Positions 6,864 to 14,751 are shown, counted from the stretch's first letter. The stretch is 14,829 nucleotides of DNA from Faecalibacterium sp. CAG:74 (GCA_000437595.1 FR899789.1:1-14829), one strand, 5' to 3'. Translations and numbers: made by a program. Notes: generated from the letters alone by a model not told the origin.

Positions 6864-8629
6864 TGCGCGTCACCACCCTTCATCTGATCGGGGCTGTCGA
6901 AGTCGCCGCCGCCGGACGTCTGCGTCTCATAAATCTCGCGGTACAGGTCGGACTTCTTCAGCAGGTTTTCATGCGTGTCGAATGCTTCCACGCGGCCGTT
7001 GTCCATCACGATAATGCGGTCAGCGTCCTGCACGGAGGAAATACGCTGCGCAATGATGATTTTCGTCGTGCCGGGGATGCGCTGGGCAAACGCGCGGCGG
7101 ATTTTGGCGTCCGTCGCGGTGTCAACGGCGGAGGTGGAGTCGTCCAGAATCAGCACGCGCGGCTTTTTGAGCAATGCGCGGGCGATGCAAAGGCGCTGCT
7201 TCTGTCCGCCGGAGACGTTCGTGCCGCCCTGCTCGATGTGCGTGTCGTACCCATCAGGCATCCGGTCGATGAACTCGTCCGCGCAAGCCTGTGCGCAGAC
7301 CTCTTTGCATTCCTCCAGCGTGGCGTTTTCATTGCCCCAGCGCAGGTTTTCCAGAATCGAGCCGGAGAACAGCACGTTCTTCTGCAGCACCACAGCAACC
7401 TGATTGCGCAGGGCTTCCATGTCGTACTTGCGCACGTCCACGCCGCCGACTTCCACCGAGCCTTCGGTTGCGTCGTATAGGCGGGAAATCAGGCTGACGA
7501 GCGTCGATTTGCCGCAGCCCGTGCCGCCGATGATCCCCACCGTCTCGCCAGACTTGATGTGCAAATCAATATCGTTCAGGATGGGGTCGCCATTGCCGTC
7601 AGCATGGTACTTGAACATGACGTGGTTGAAGTCGATAGAACCGTCCTTGACCGTTTCCAGCGGCTGTTCGGGGTTCGACAGCGACGGCTCCTCGTTCAGC
7701 ACTTCCACGATACGCCGGGCAGACGCTGCGGACATGGTCAGCATGACGAAAATCATCGACAGCATCATCAGGTTCATCAGCATATTCATGACGTAGGTGA
7801 ACATGGCGGTCAGGTCGCCCACATCAAGCGAACCGCCCGTGACCAGCGACGCGCCCAGCCAGCTCAGCGCCATCACCGAGCCGTAGATGGTCAGCATCAT
7901 GACGGGGCTGTTGAAAGCGATGATGCGTTCCGCCTTGACGAACAGGTTGTAGACGTTCGTCGCCGCTTTGCCGAACTTCTTGTCCTCGAAGTCCTCGCGC
8001 ACAAACGCTTTGACGACGCGGATGCCGGAGACGTTCTCCTGCACGGAGGCGTTCAGGTCGTCGTACTTCTTGAACACCTGATCGAACAGGTGCGTCGCGC
8101 GCTTGATAATCAGCCCCAGCACAACGCCCAGCAGCACCAGCGGAATCAGGAACACGCCCGCCAGCTCCGGGTTGATGACGAATGCCACGATCATCGAGAA
8201 AATCAGCGTCAGCGGCGAACGAACCGCAATGCGCGTAATCATCTGGAAGGCATTTTGAACGTTGGTCACGTCGGTGGTCATGCGCGTGACCAGACCGGCG
8301 GTGGAGTATTTGTCGATGTTGGCGAACGAGAAGCGCTGGATGTTGCGGTACATGCCATCGCGCAGGTTCGCGGCAAAGCCGGTGGAGGCGTGGGACGCTG
8401 TGTGTGCGCAGACGGAGCCGAAAACCAGCGACAGCATTGCCATCGCCATCATCAGGAAGCCATAGCGGTAAATCGCGCCGGTGTCGCCGCCCTCAATGCC
8501 ATACTTCACCAAGCGCGCCATCGCCATGGGAATCAGCACTTCCATGACGACTTCCAGCGCGGCAAAAATCGGCGTGAGAATCGTTGATTTCTTGTACTGC
8601 TTAATTTGCGCAGCCAGTGTTTTCAGCAT
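6860..8629 (-). CDS. ABC exporter half-transporter, subunit 1 (degenerate ATP site)
   Basis: The 589-residue product has an N-terminal membrane domain (about 15-300) and an ATP-binding domain (about 330-570). Walker A is GGTGCGKST (368-376) and the signature is canonical VSGGQ (472-476). Walker B is VLILDDSTS, with Asp (497) for the catalytic Glu, and the H-loop has Gln 528 (IIAQRIS) for His. These changes mark the non-hydrolysing partner of heterodimeric exporters, and they match the intact Walker B and deviating signature of subunit 2. I chose ATG 8629, 4 bp past the marR stop and preceded by AAGGAAAGGA at good spacing. An in-frame ATG at 8650 lies inside marR and would put the ribosome site within the coding sequence. 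It is second in the marR-ABC-ABC operon. Confidence 0.94.
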   Translation of the reverse strand: MLKTLAAQIKQYKKSTILTPIFAALEVVMEVLIPMAMARLVKYGIEGGDTGAIYRYGFLMMAMAMLSLVFGSVCAHTASHASTGFAANLRDGMYRNIQRFSFANIDKYSTAGLVTRMTTDVTNVQNAFQMITRIAVRSPLTLIFSMIVAFVINPELAGVFLIPLVLLGVVLGLIIKRATHLFDQVFKKYDDLNASVQENVSGIRVVKAFVREDFEDKKFGKAATNVYNLFVKAERIIAFNSPVMMLTIYGSVMALSWLGASLVTGGSLDVGDLTAMFTYVMNMLMNLMMLSMIFVMLTMSAASARRIVEVLNEEPSLSNPEQPLETVKDGSIDFNHVMFKYHADGNGDPILNDIDLHIKSGETVGIIGGTGCGKSTLVSLISRLYDATEGSVEVGGVDVRKYDMEALRNQVAVVLQKNVLFSGSILENLRWGNENATLEECKEVCAQACADEFIDRMPDGYDTHIEQGGTNVSGGQKQRLCIARALLKKPRVLILDDSTSAVDTATDAKIRRAFAQRIPGTTKIIIAQRISSVQDADRIIVMDNGRVEAFDTHENLLKKSDLYREIYETQTSGGGDFDSPDQMKGGDAQ

Positions 8630-8633
8630 GAAA

Positions 8634-9122
8634 TCATTCCTTTCCTTCATTATTATGGTAATTGTTGTGGCAATGCTCTGTTTCGTCCATGTCGTCCTTC
8701 AGATTTTCATAGACCTTTTGCAGACATTGCAGGAACAGCTGCTTTTCTTCCTCCGTCATTCCGGCGGACATTCGCTTTTCGGATTGCAGAATGTCCTTGT
8801 GGCACGTCTGCCGCATTTCCGCGCCGCTTTCTGTCAGGCGAACATGCTTGATGCGCCGGTCGCGCGGGTCGGTGAAGCCTTCCACCAGTCCTTTCTTCTC
8901 CAGCCGCGTCACCAGTCCCGCCAGTGTGGACTGCGCGCAGCCGAAAATGCTCTCTAACTCCTTGAGTGTCCGTGTGTGATTTTCCGCGTCGGACAGCACG
9001 AAAAGCAGATGACTCTGCTGCATCGTCAGGTTGTGGGATTGGACATTCCGACAGGCTTCGCGGGCGATGGCGTTGTCAATGCGCTTGATGTACCAGCCGA
9101 ATCCTGCCAATTCCTTGTCCAT
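8634..9122 (-). CDS. MarR-family transcriptional regulator
   Basis: The 162-residue product has the winged-helix layout of MarR repressors: a dimerising N-terminal helix, a helix-turn-helix at about 52-78 (TLKELESIFGCAQSTLAGLVTRLEKKGLV) and a wing at 85-100 containing DPRDRRIKHVRLTESG. It is first in the operon with the two ABC subunits, which suggests control of efflux by ligand release from DNA. The start at 9122 follows AAGGAGGTGTCCT; an in-frame ATG at 9149 lacks such a site. A palindromic operator covers the -35 of its own promoter, so autorepression is likely. Oddities are five cysteines (24, 62, 107, 133, 151) and a His-rich tail HCHNNYHNN near 150-158, which might bind metal or be redox-active; both are guesses. 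Confidence 0.93.
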   Translation of the reverse strand: MDKELAGFGWYIKRIDNAIAREACRNVQSHNLTMQQSHLLFVLSDAENHTRTLKELESIFGCAQSTLAGLVTRLEKKGLVEGFTDPRDRRIKHVRLTESGAEMRQTCHKDILQSEKRMSAGMTEEEKQLFLQCLQKVYENLKDDMDETEHCHNNYHNNEGKE

Positions 9123-9163
9123 AGGACACCTCCTTGCTGATGTTTTCATTGGAAACAGGGGTG

Positions 9164-9192
9164 ATTATAGCAAATCAATCGCATGATGTCAA
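9164..9192 (-). promoter_or_regulatory. Promoter of the marR-ABC-ABC operon
   Basis: On the minus strand TTGACA (9192-9187) and TATAAT (9169-9164) are both perfect consensus, with a 17-bp spacer. The expected start is near 9157, giving a leader of about 35 nt with AAGGAGGT just before the ATG. So strong a promoter needs a repressor, which fits the overlapping palindrome. Confidence 0.93.
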
Positions 9193-9206
9193 TAGCATAC
9201 GATTGA
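9175..9206. promoter_or_regulatory. Probable MarR operator over the -35 region
   Basis: TCAATCGCATG (9175-9185) and CATACGATTGA (9196-9206) are inverted with one mismatch and a 10-bp centre. TCAATnGCAT also repeats directly at 9175 and 9189. The 18-bp element TCAAT-N8-ATTGA at 9189-9206 has the size of a usual MarR dimer site. The -35 box lies inside. Binding is inferred from position and symmetry. Confidence 0.75.
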
Positions 9207-9227
9207 ATTTTTAGATTCCGTCACATA

Positions 9228-9256
9228 GGTTACACCATAGCGGTTACACGACCGCT
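9228..9256. repeat. Direct repeat GGTTACAC and adjoining hairpin in the divergent region
   Basis: GGTTACAC occurs at 9228-9235 and 9242-9249, start-to-start 14 bp. AGCGGT (9239-9244) and ACCGCT (9251-9256) form a 6-bp inverted repeat over the second copy. The site is in the marR/MATE intergenic region, upstream of both promoters. It may be a second regulator site; no family is recognised. Confidence 0.35.
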
Positions 9257-9332
9257 TTCAGCCGTGAAAAATGGCGTCTTTTCGTCCGAAAAACACGGGG
9301 AAAAAAGACGTAAAAATTCCTGTCAAAACCCC

Positions 9333-9361
9333 TTGAAAACCGACGAAAAACGTGCTATAAA
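9333..9361 (+). promoter_or_regulatory. Promoter of the MATE transporter gene
   Basis: TTGAAA (9333-9338) and TATAAA (9356-9361) are 17 bp apart, and TG at 9353-9354 gives an extended -10. A start near 9368 leaves a 64-nt leader to the ATG at 9432. A short pair of complementary blocks, CGTCTTTT (9275-9282) and AAAAGACG (9303-9310), lies upstream; its role is not known. Confidence 0.75.
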
Positions 9362-9431
9362 TAGGCGTTCCCAATCGGGGACAATGAAACGTGATTTTCC
9401 CCCCATCCTGCATCAACGAAAGGACATCCAC

Positions 9432-10820
9432 ATGGCGCAGAAAAACGTGACCCGTGACATGACGCAGGGCTCGCCTCTGAAACTGATTCTGACATTCTCC
9501 CTGCCGCTGCTGGGCGGCTTCCTGTTCCAGCAGCTGTACAGCTTCATGGATACCATGGTTGTCGGCGGCGTGCTGGGCACGGAGGCGCTGGCGGCGGTGG
9601 GCGATACCGGATCGCTGAACTTTCTCATCAACGGCTTCTGCATGGGCATCTGCTCCGGCTTCGCGATTCCGATTGCGCAGGCGTTCGGCGCGAAGGACGA
9701 GACGGAAATGCGCCGCTATGTGATGCACTCCGTGTACCTGTGCGCGGTGATTTCTGTGCTGATGGGGCTGCTAACCGGCGTCTTCGCGCCGCAGCTCCTG
9801 CGGATGCTGAACACGCCGGAGGATATTCTGCCGCTGTCGGTCGCCTATATCCAGCCGGTTTTCTTCGCGATTCCGGTTACGGTGCTGTACAACATGTGCG
9901 GCGGCGTGATGCGCTCGCTGGGCGACAGCAAAACGCCTGTTATCGCCATCACGATTGCTGCGCTGCTCAACATCGTGCTGGACTACACGTTCATCCTTGC
10001 GTTCCATATGGGCGTGGAGGGTGCGGCGTGGGCGACCGTCATCAGCCAGCTCATCAGCGGCCTCTGGTGTCTGCTGGTCATCCGCAAGCGATTCACCATC
10101 CTCAAAATGCAGCCGGAGGATAAGCGCATCCGTGCGCCGTTTGTCCGCCGCCTGCTGGCAATGGGCATCCCGTTCGGTCTGCAGTATTCCATCACGGCGA
10201 TTGGCTCTCTGACGGTGACATATGCCGTTAATGGCATCGGCACGATTGCGGTTGCGGCGGTCACGGCGGGCGGCAAGCTGAGCATGTTCTTCTGCTGCGT
10301 GTTTGATGCGCTCGCCTCGACGATGGCAACTTTCGCCGGGCAGAACGTCGGCGCGAAGAGACTCGACCGCATCAATCAGGGCTTGAAAGCATCCTCCATC
10401 ATCGGCTGTGTCTACTGCGTCCTCGCGTTTGTGGCGATTTACTTCTTCGGCAAGCCGATGGTGGGTCTGTTCATCAGTCAGGACAGCGCCGACCGCCAGC
10501 TGGTCATCGACATGGCGCAGCAGTTCCTGATTATCAACAGTGCGCTGTATATTCCGCTTTTGTTTGTGAACATTGTGCGCTTCTCCATTCAAGGCTTGGG
10601 CTACACCATGATTGCGATGATTGCAGGCCTGATGGAGCTTGTCGGCCGCGCGGTGGTGGCGATGCTGCTCGTCCCGTCGCTTGGGTATGATGCCGCGTGC
10701 TTTGCGAACCCTGTTGCGTGGATACTGGCGGATTTGTTCCTGTTCCCGTGCTATTTTACCTGCATCCGCAAGCTGCAGAAGCGGTTGTATCCAGAGAAGG
10801 CGGCAGCTTCCAGCAAGTGA
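9432..10820 (+). CDS. MATE-family multidrug efflux transporter
   Basis: The 462-residue product is an integral membrane protein of normal MATE length, with twelve hydrophobic segments expected in two pseudo-repeats. Family marks are the N-terminal SPLKLILTFSLPLLGGFLFQ, GGVMRSLGDSKTP and LLNIVLDYTFI in the first half, and FAGQNVGAKRLDRINQG in the second. MATE pumps expel cationic drugs or metabolites in exchange for Na+ or H+; the ion and substrate here cannot be told. I chose ATG 9432, preceded by GAAAGGAC at 8 bp. An in-frame ATG at 9384 also lies in the transcript, but it would add 16 hydrophilic residues not usual for the family. The gene forms its own unit with promoter and terminator, divergent from marR, so joint control is possible. 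Confidence 0.95.
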   Translation: MAQKNVTRDMTQGSPLKLILTFSLPLLGGFLFQQLYSFMDTMVVGGVLGTEALAAVGDTGSLNFLINGFCMGICSGFAIPIAQAFGAKDETEMRRYVMHSVYLCAVISVLMGLLTGVFAPQLLRMLNTPEDILPLSVAYIQPVFFAIPVTVLYNMCGGVMRSLGDSKTPVIAITIAALLNIVLDYTFILAFHMGVEGAAWATVISQLISGLWCLLVIRKRFTILKMQPEDKRIRAPFVRRLLAMGIPFGLQYSITAIGSLTVTYAVNGIGTIAVAAVTAGGKLSMFFCCVFDALASTMATFAGQNVGAKRLDRINQGLKASSIIGCVYCVLAFVAIYFFGKPMVGLFISQDSADRQLVIDMAQQFLIINSALYIPLLFVNIVRFSIQGLGYTMIAMIAGLMELVGRAVVAMLLVPSLGYDAACFANPVAWILADLFLFPCYFTCIRKLQKRLYPEKAAASSK

Positions 10821-10826
10821 ATTTTG

Positions 10827-10857
10827 CCCCCCTGCGGTGTGTGCCGCGGGGGTTTTT
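10827..10857 (+). terminator. Rho-independent terminator of the MATE gene
   Basis: CCCCC-T-GCGG pairs with CCGCGGGGG across a 6-nt loop (TGTGTG), with a single bulged T. Five T follow at 10853-10857. It begins 6 bp after the MATE stop codon. Confidence 0.9.
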
Positions 10858-11229
10858 CGTTTCTTTGCGGATGGATTTTGGTTGCTGCAGGGGGCTGCGC
10901 CTGCGGGTGCACCAAAGGGCAATGAAAACAGATGAAGTCTACGATCGACCTTTGGAAACCTTCGGCGCCGCTACTTTTGGGGTTGTGTGCGGTTGGTTGA
11001 TGGCGTAAGTTGGAGAACGAAAGGCACACTAACTAAAAAAGTTGCGATACCAGCCAAGTAACTTCCGGAGGGCGGCGAAGCAGTCCAGAGGGCGACCGCA
11101 AAGCCCTCTGGTCGCGCCCGCAGGCGCGAACCCCCCGCGCAACACGCGCATATATTATGGAAGAAAGCTCAACTCAATCGCGCGGAAGGGTCAAGGGGCA
11201 ATGCCCCTTGGAAAATTTGCAAATCCCCC
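10858..11229. other. Gene-free, repeat-rich intergenic stretch
   Basis: About 370 bases lie between the MATE terminator and the ileS promoter. No ORF has both a ribosome site and convincing codon use. It holds the palindromic repeats listed at 11039-11129 and 11192-11242. In 10870-10920 there is GC-rich sequence with the 8-bp palindrome GGTGCACC, perhaps a decayed repeat. I see nothing else in it. Confidence 0.6.
11039..11129. repeat. Palindromic intergenic repeat, long copy
   Basis: In order: AAGTT and AACTT (11039-11064) as an outer pair ending in GCCAAGTAACTT; CCAGAGGGC and GCCCTCTGG (11085-11093, 11103-11111); then TCGCGCC and GGCGCGA around a CGCA loop (11112-11129), followed by a run of C. 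The first and last parts match the copy at 1-34, and the CCAGAGG hairpin resembles the one at 14761-14779. It has no coding frame. I infer a mobile or structural intergenic repeat. Confidence 0.55.
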
Positions 11230-11242
11230 TTGCAAAAAGGGG
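11192..11242. repeat. Hairpin repeats next to the ileS promoter
   Basis: CAAGGGGC-AAT-GCCCCTTG (11192-11210) has perfect 8-bp arms and a 3-nt loop; with GTT in the loop the same 19-mer occurs at 14786-14804. The palindrome ATTTGCAAAT (11215-11224) and CCCCTT-GCAAA-AAGGGG (11226-11242) follow. The last hairpin contains the ileS -35 box. Confidence 0.7.
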
Positions 11243-11258
11243 AAAATGCGGCTATAAT
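11230..11258 (+). promoter_or_regulatory. ileS promoter (TTGCAA-17-TATAAT)
   Basis: TTGCAA (11230-11235) and a perfect TATAAT (11253-11258) are separated by 17 bp. The start would be near 11265, just ahead of the T-box stem I. The -35 box is built into the hairpin at 11226-11242. Confidence 0.9.
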
Positions 11259-11264
11259 GAATGG

Positions 11265-11575
11265 GAATGCGCAAGGATGGGGACGGCGCAGGACAAGCCT
11301 TGGAAAGCGAGCCGGGGAGGGTGTGAGCCCGGTCAAGACTGCCTGATGGCAAATCACCCCGGAGCGCGCTTTTCCGAAGAGACGCGGGCGGAACGAGCAG
11401 AAGTCCGGCGGAGCGGTAGGGAAAGACGGGTTCTCCCGTTATCGAGAAAGCAGGTGCGTGCGCCTGCACAGAGCGGATAGGCATCGTGCCTGTCAAGTTG
11501 GGTGGTACCGCGGATGAATCGCAAAAAGCATTTTCGTCCGTCCCAGTGCATTTTCATGCTGGGGCGGACTTTTTT
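11265..11575 (+). ncRNA. T-box riboswitch leader, tRNA-Ile specific
   Basis: This leader senses uncharged tRNA-Ile and controls read-through into ileS. The T-box core GGTGGTACCGCGG is at 11501-11513; its TGGT would pair with the ACCA end of uncharged tRNA. A stem III-like hairpin ACGGG-TTCT-CCCGT is at 11426-11439. Stem I spans roughly 11265-11365; on its 3' side GCAAATCACC places a likely specifier ATC at 11353-11355, an isoleucine codon followed by A as is usual. The terminator half of the switch is at 11536-11575. The core and terminator are certain; the exact stem I boundaries are estimated. Confidence 0.95.
11536..11575 (+). terminator. Conditional terminator of the ileS T-box
   Basis: GTCCGTCCCAG (11536-11546) pairs with CTGGGGCGGAC (11559-11569), 11 bp with one G-T wobble, and a run of T follows (11571-11575). 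The upper part GCAT/ATGC extends the stem. It lies between the T-box core and the ileS start, as expected. Confidence 0.95.
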
Positions 11576-11616
11576 GTTTGCGCCGCAGCAGAGACGACAA
11601 GAATGAGGTGCATGGT

Positions 11617-14600
11617 ATGTACAACAAGGTTGCCAAGGATTTGAACTTCCCGGCGCGCGAGAAAGAAATCGCCCAGCTGTGGAAAGACAAGGACATTGTT
11701 CGCCGTTCGTTCCATTTCCGCGACGGCGCAAAGCGGCTGACGTTCTTCGACGGCCCGCCGACCGCCAACGGCCGCCCGCATATCGGCCATATCGAAACGC
11801 GCGTCATCAAAGACCTGATTCCGCGCTACTGGACGATGAAGGGGTACAGCGTCCTGCGCAAAGCAGGCTGGGATACCCACGGCCTGCCCGTTGAGCTGGA
11901 AGTCGAAAAGACGCTGGGCCTGGACGGCAAGCCGCAGATTGAACAGTACGGCATCGAGCCGTTCATCAAGGAATGCAAGAAGTCCGTCTGGAAGTACCTG
12001 CATGACTGGGAGGTCATGAGCGATCAGGTCGGCTACTGGGTGGACATGGAGCATCCGTATATCACCTATGAGAATGACTACATCGAGTCCGAATGGTGGA
12101 GTCTGAAGGAAATCTGGAAGAAGGGGCTGCTGTATCAGGGACACAAGATTGTCCCGTACTGCCCGCGCTGCGGCACGGCGCTGTCCTCCCACGAGGTCGC
12201 GCAGGGCTACAAGACGGTCAAGGAAACGTCCGCCTATGTGCGCTTCCCGGTCAAGGGCGAGGAAAACACCTACCTGCTGGCGTGGACGACCACCCCGTGG
12301 ACGCTGCCGTCGAACATGGCGCTGTGCGTGAACCCGACCGACACCTACTGCCGCTTCAAGGCGGAGGACGGCCGCGTGTACATCATGGCGAAGGCGCTGA
12401 TGGAGACGGTGTTCCCGGAGCAGAGCTTTGAGGTGCTGGCGGAAATGCCCGGCACGGCGCTCAAGGGCATGGAGTATGTGCCGCTGTTCGACTTCGCCGT
12501 CGGCAAGCTGGACAAGAAGGCGTGGTTCGTCATCTGCGACAACTACGTCACCATGACCGACGGCACGGGCATCGTCCACATTGCCCCGGCGTTCGGCGAG
12601 GACGACAACCGTGTCTGCCGCGAAAACGACGTGCCGTTCGTCAACTTTGTTGATCCGCAGGGCTGCATGACGGCGGAAACGAAGTGGCCGGGCGTGTTCG
12701 TCAAGAAGGCCGACCCGCTGGTGCTGGCGGATTTGCAGGAGCGCGGGCTGCTGTTCAGCGCGCCGCAGTTCACGCATGATTATCCCTTCTGCTGGCGCTG
12801 CGATACGCCCCTGCTGTACTACGCCCGCCCGACGTGGTTCATCCGCATGACGGCGCTGAAGGACAACCTTGTGCGCAACAACCGCACCATCAACTGGATG
12901 CCGGAAAACATCAAGGAAGGGCGCATGGGCACTTGGCTGGAGAACGTCCACGACTGGGGTCTGTCCCGCGAGCGCTACTGGGGCACGCCCCTGCCGGTGT
13001 GGAAGTGCTCCTGCGGCAATATGCACGTCGTCGGCTCCCGCGCGGAACTGCGCGAAATGGCGATTGAAGATCCCGGCGCAGACCTCGAACTTCACCGCCC
13101 CTTCATCGACGCTGTGAAGCTCCGCTGCGAAAAGTGCGGCGGCGAAATGGTGCGCGACAAGGCGGTTATCGACTGCTGGTACGATTCTGGCTCGATGCCC
13201 TTTGCGCAGTGGCACTATCCCTTTGAGCATCAGGAAGAGTTCCAGCAGAACTTCCCGGCGAATTTCATCTCCGAAGCCATCGACCAGACGCGCGGCTGGT
13301 TCTACACCCTCGAAGCGATTTCGACGCTGCTGTTCGACCGTGCACCGTTTGAAAACTGCATCGTGCTGGGCCATGTGCAGGACGAGCAGGGGCGCAAGAT
13401 GTCCAAACATCTGGGCAACGTCGTCAGCCCGTTTGACGAGCTGAACAAGTTCGGCGCCGACGCGCTCCGCTGGTATTTCTACACCACCTCCGCGCCGTGG
13501 CTGCCCAGCCGCTACTCCGAAAAGGCGGTTCGCGAGGGGCAGAACAAGTTCCTTGCCACCTTGCAGAACGTGTACGCCTTCTTCGCCATGTATGCGGATA
13601 TCGACAACTTCGATCCGACCGCGCATGACCTCAAGAACGAGCAGCTCAGCCTGATGGACAAGTGGATTCTCTCCAAGCTGAACACGCTCATCAAGCGCGT
13701 CGATGACGACCTGTGGAACTACCGCGTGACCGAGCCCGCCCTGGCGATTCAGGACTTCGTGGACGAGCTGAGCAACTGGTACGTCCGCCGCGGCCGCGAA
13801 CGCTTCTGGGGCAAGGGCGATGTGAAGGACAAGGACGCCGCGTTCACCACGCTGTACCATGTGCTGGTGACGCTGAGTAAGGTCTGCGCGCCGTTCATCC
13901 CGTTTCTGAGTGAGGAAATCTATCAGAATCTGGTGGTCAACAACGTGCCGGGCGCGCCGGAATCCGTGCATCTGTGCGACTTCCCGACGGCGGATGAAAG
14001 CGCCATCGACGCGGATATGGAAGCGCAGATGGACGCGCTGGTGGAAGTGGTGCAGCTGGGCCGCGCGTGCCGCAATCTGGCGAACATCAAGACCCGTCAA
14101 ACCGCCGCGAAGCTCTACGTCAAGGGCGCGTCCTTCTCCGAAAGCTATCAGGCGCTGTGCGAGGATGAACTGAACGTGAAGGAAGTTGTGTTCACCGAGT
14201 CCGCGCGCGAGTTCACGACGTATCAGCTGAAACCCCAGATGCGCACCCTTGGCCCGAAGTACGGCAAGCTGCTGGGCAAGATTGGCCAGCACCTGCAGAC
14301 GATGGACGGCAACGATGTCGTCGATGCGTTCGAGCGCGGCGAAACCGTGTCGTTTGACATTGACGGCACTTTGGTCACGCTGGGCAAGGACGACGTGCTG
14401 ACTTCGCCGATGCAGAAATCGGGCTTTGTCGCGCAGGAAGATAAGGGCGTGACGGTTGTGCTGGACACGAACCTGACGCCGGAGCTGATTGCCGAGGGCT
14501 ATGTCCGCGAGGTCGTCAGCAAGGTGCAGACGATGCGCAAGGAGTCCGATTTCGACGTGACCGACCGCGTGGATGTGCGCTATGAGTGCGGCGACGTGCT

Positions 14601-14751
14601 GGCGAGCGCCATCGAGAGCGGCGTCGATATGCTCAAGCGCGGCACGCTGGCAGAAGTCGTCGAGCGCGCCCCGATGGACGACACGTTCATCGTCCGCGAC
14701 TGGTCGATCAACGGTCAGGACTGCAAGCTGGGTGTGCGGGTGCACAAGTAA
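11617..14751 (+). CDS. ileS: Isoleucyl-tRNA synthetase, type 2 (long, eukaryote-like)
   Basis: This cytoplasmic class I enzyme charges tRNA-Ile with isoleucine and edits valine. At 1044 residues it has the length of the type 2 (IleS2) class. The ATP-binding HIGH motif is at 55-58 in PTANGRPHIGH, WDTHGLPVELEVE starts at 85, the editing-domain TTPWTLPSN is near 224, and KMSKH is at 594-598. Cysteine pairs 182/185 with 392/395 and 464/466 with 504/507 look like two zinc sites. DWGLSRERYWGTPLPVW near 450-460 is also of the type 2 form. The C-terminal third is the tRNA-binding and accessory region. The ATG at 11617 follows GAGGTG at 6 bp; the frame is open further up into the T-box terminator. Type 2 enzymes are known to be less sensitive to mupirocin; whether this one is cannot be seen. 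Confidence 0.97.
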   Translation: MYNKVAKDLNFPAREKEIAQLWKDKDIVRRSFHFRDGAKRLTFFDGPPTANGRPHIGHIETRVIKDLIPRYWTMKGYSVLRKAGWDTHGLPVELEVEKTLGLDGKPQIEQYGIEPFIKECKKSVWKYLHDWEVMSDQVGYWVDMEHPYITYENDYIESEWWSLKEIWKKGLLYQGHKIVPYCPRCGTALSSHEVAQGYKTVKETSAYVRFPVKGEENTYLLAWTTTPWTLPSNMALCVNPTDTYCRFKAEDGRVYIMAKALMETVFPEQSFEVLAEMPGTALKGMEYVPLFDFAVGKLDKKAWFVICDNYVTMTDGTGIVHIAPAFGEDDNRVCRENDVPFVNFVDPQGCMTAETKWPGVFVKKADPLVLADLQERGLLFSAPQFTHDYPFCWRCDTPLLYYARPTWFIRMTALKDNLVRNNRTINWMPENIKEGRMGTWLENVHDWGLSRERYWGTPLPVWKCSCGNMHVVGSRAELREMAIEDPGADLELHRPFIDAVKLRCEKCGGEMVRDKAVIDCWYDSGSMPFAQWHYPFEHQEEFQQNFPANFISEAIDQTRGWFYTLEAISTLLFDRAPFENCIVLGHVQDEQGRKMSKHLGNVVSPFDELNKFGADALRWYFYTTSAPWLPSRYSEKAVREGQNKFLATLQNVYAFFAMYADIDNFDPTAHDLKNEQLSLMDKWILSKLNTLIKRVDDDLWNYRVTEPALAIQDFVDELSNWYVRRGRERFWGKGDVKDKDAAFTTLYHVLVTLSKVCAPFIPFLSEEIYQNLVVNNVPGAPESVHLCDFPTADESAIDADMEAQMDALVEVVQLGRACRNLANIKTRQTAAKLYVKGASFSESYQALCEDELNVKEVVFTESAREFTTYQLKPQMRTLGPKYGKLLGKIGQHLQTMDGNDVVDAFERGETVSFDIDGTLVTLGKDDVLTSPMQKSGFVAQEDKGVTVVLDTNLTPELIAEGYVREVVSKVQTMRKESDFDVTDRVDVRYECGDVLASAIESGVDMLKRGTLAEVVERAPMDDTFIVRDWSINGQDCKLGVRVHK

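Noticed and set aside
4920..6887. 655-codon plus-strand ORF opposite ABC subunit 2
   Set aside because: It is a shadow of the ABC gene in codon register, and its start lies in the bidirectional terminator.
10922..11008. Possible 28-residue small protein starting at ATG 10922
   Set aside because: It has only a weak AAAGGG upstream, no promoter, no recognisable feature, and lies in a repeat-rich gap behind a terminator.
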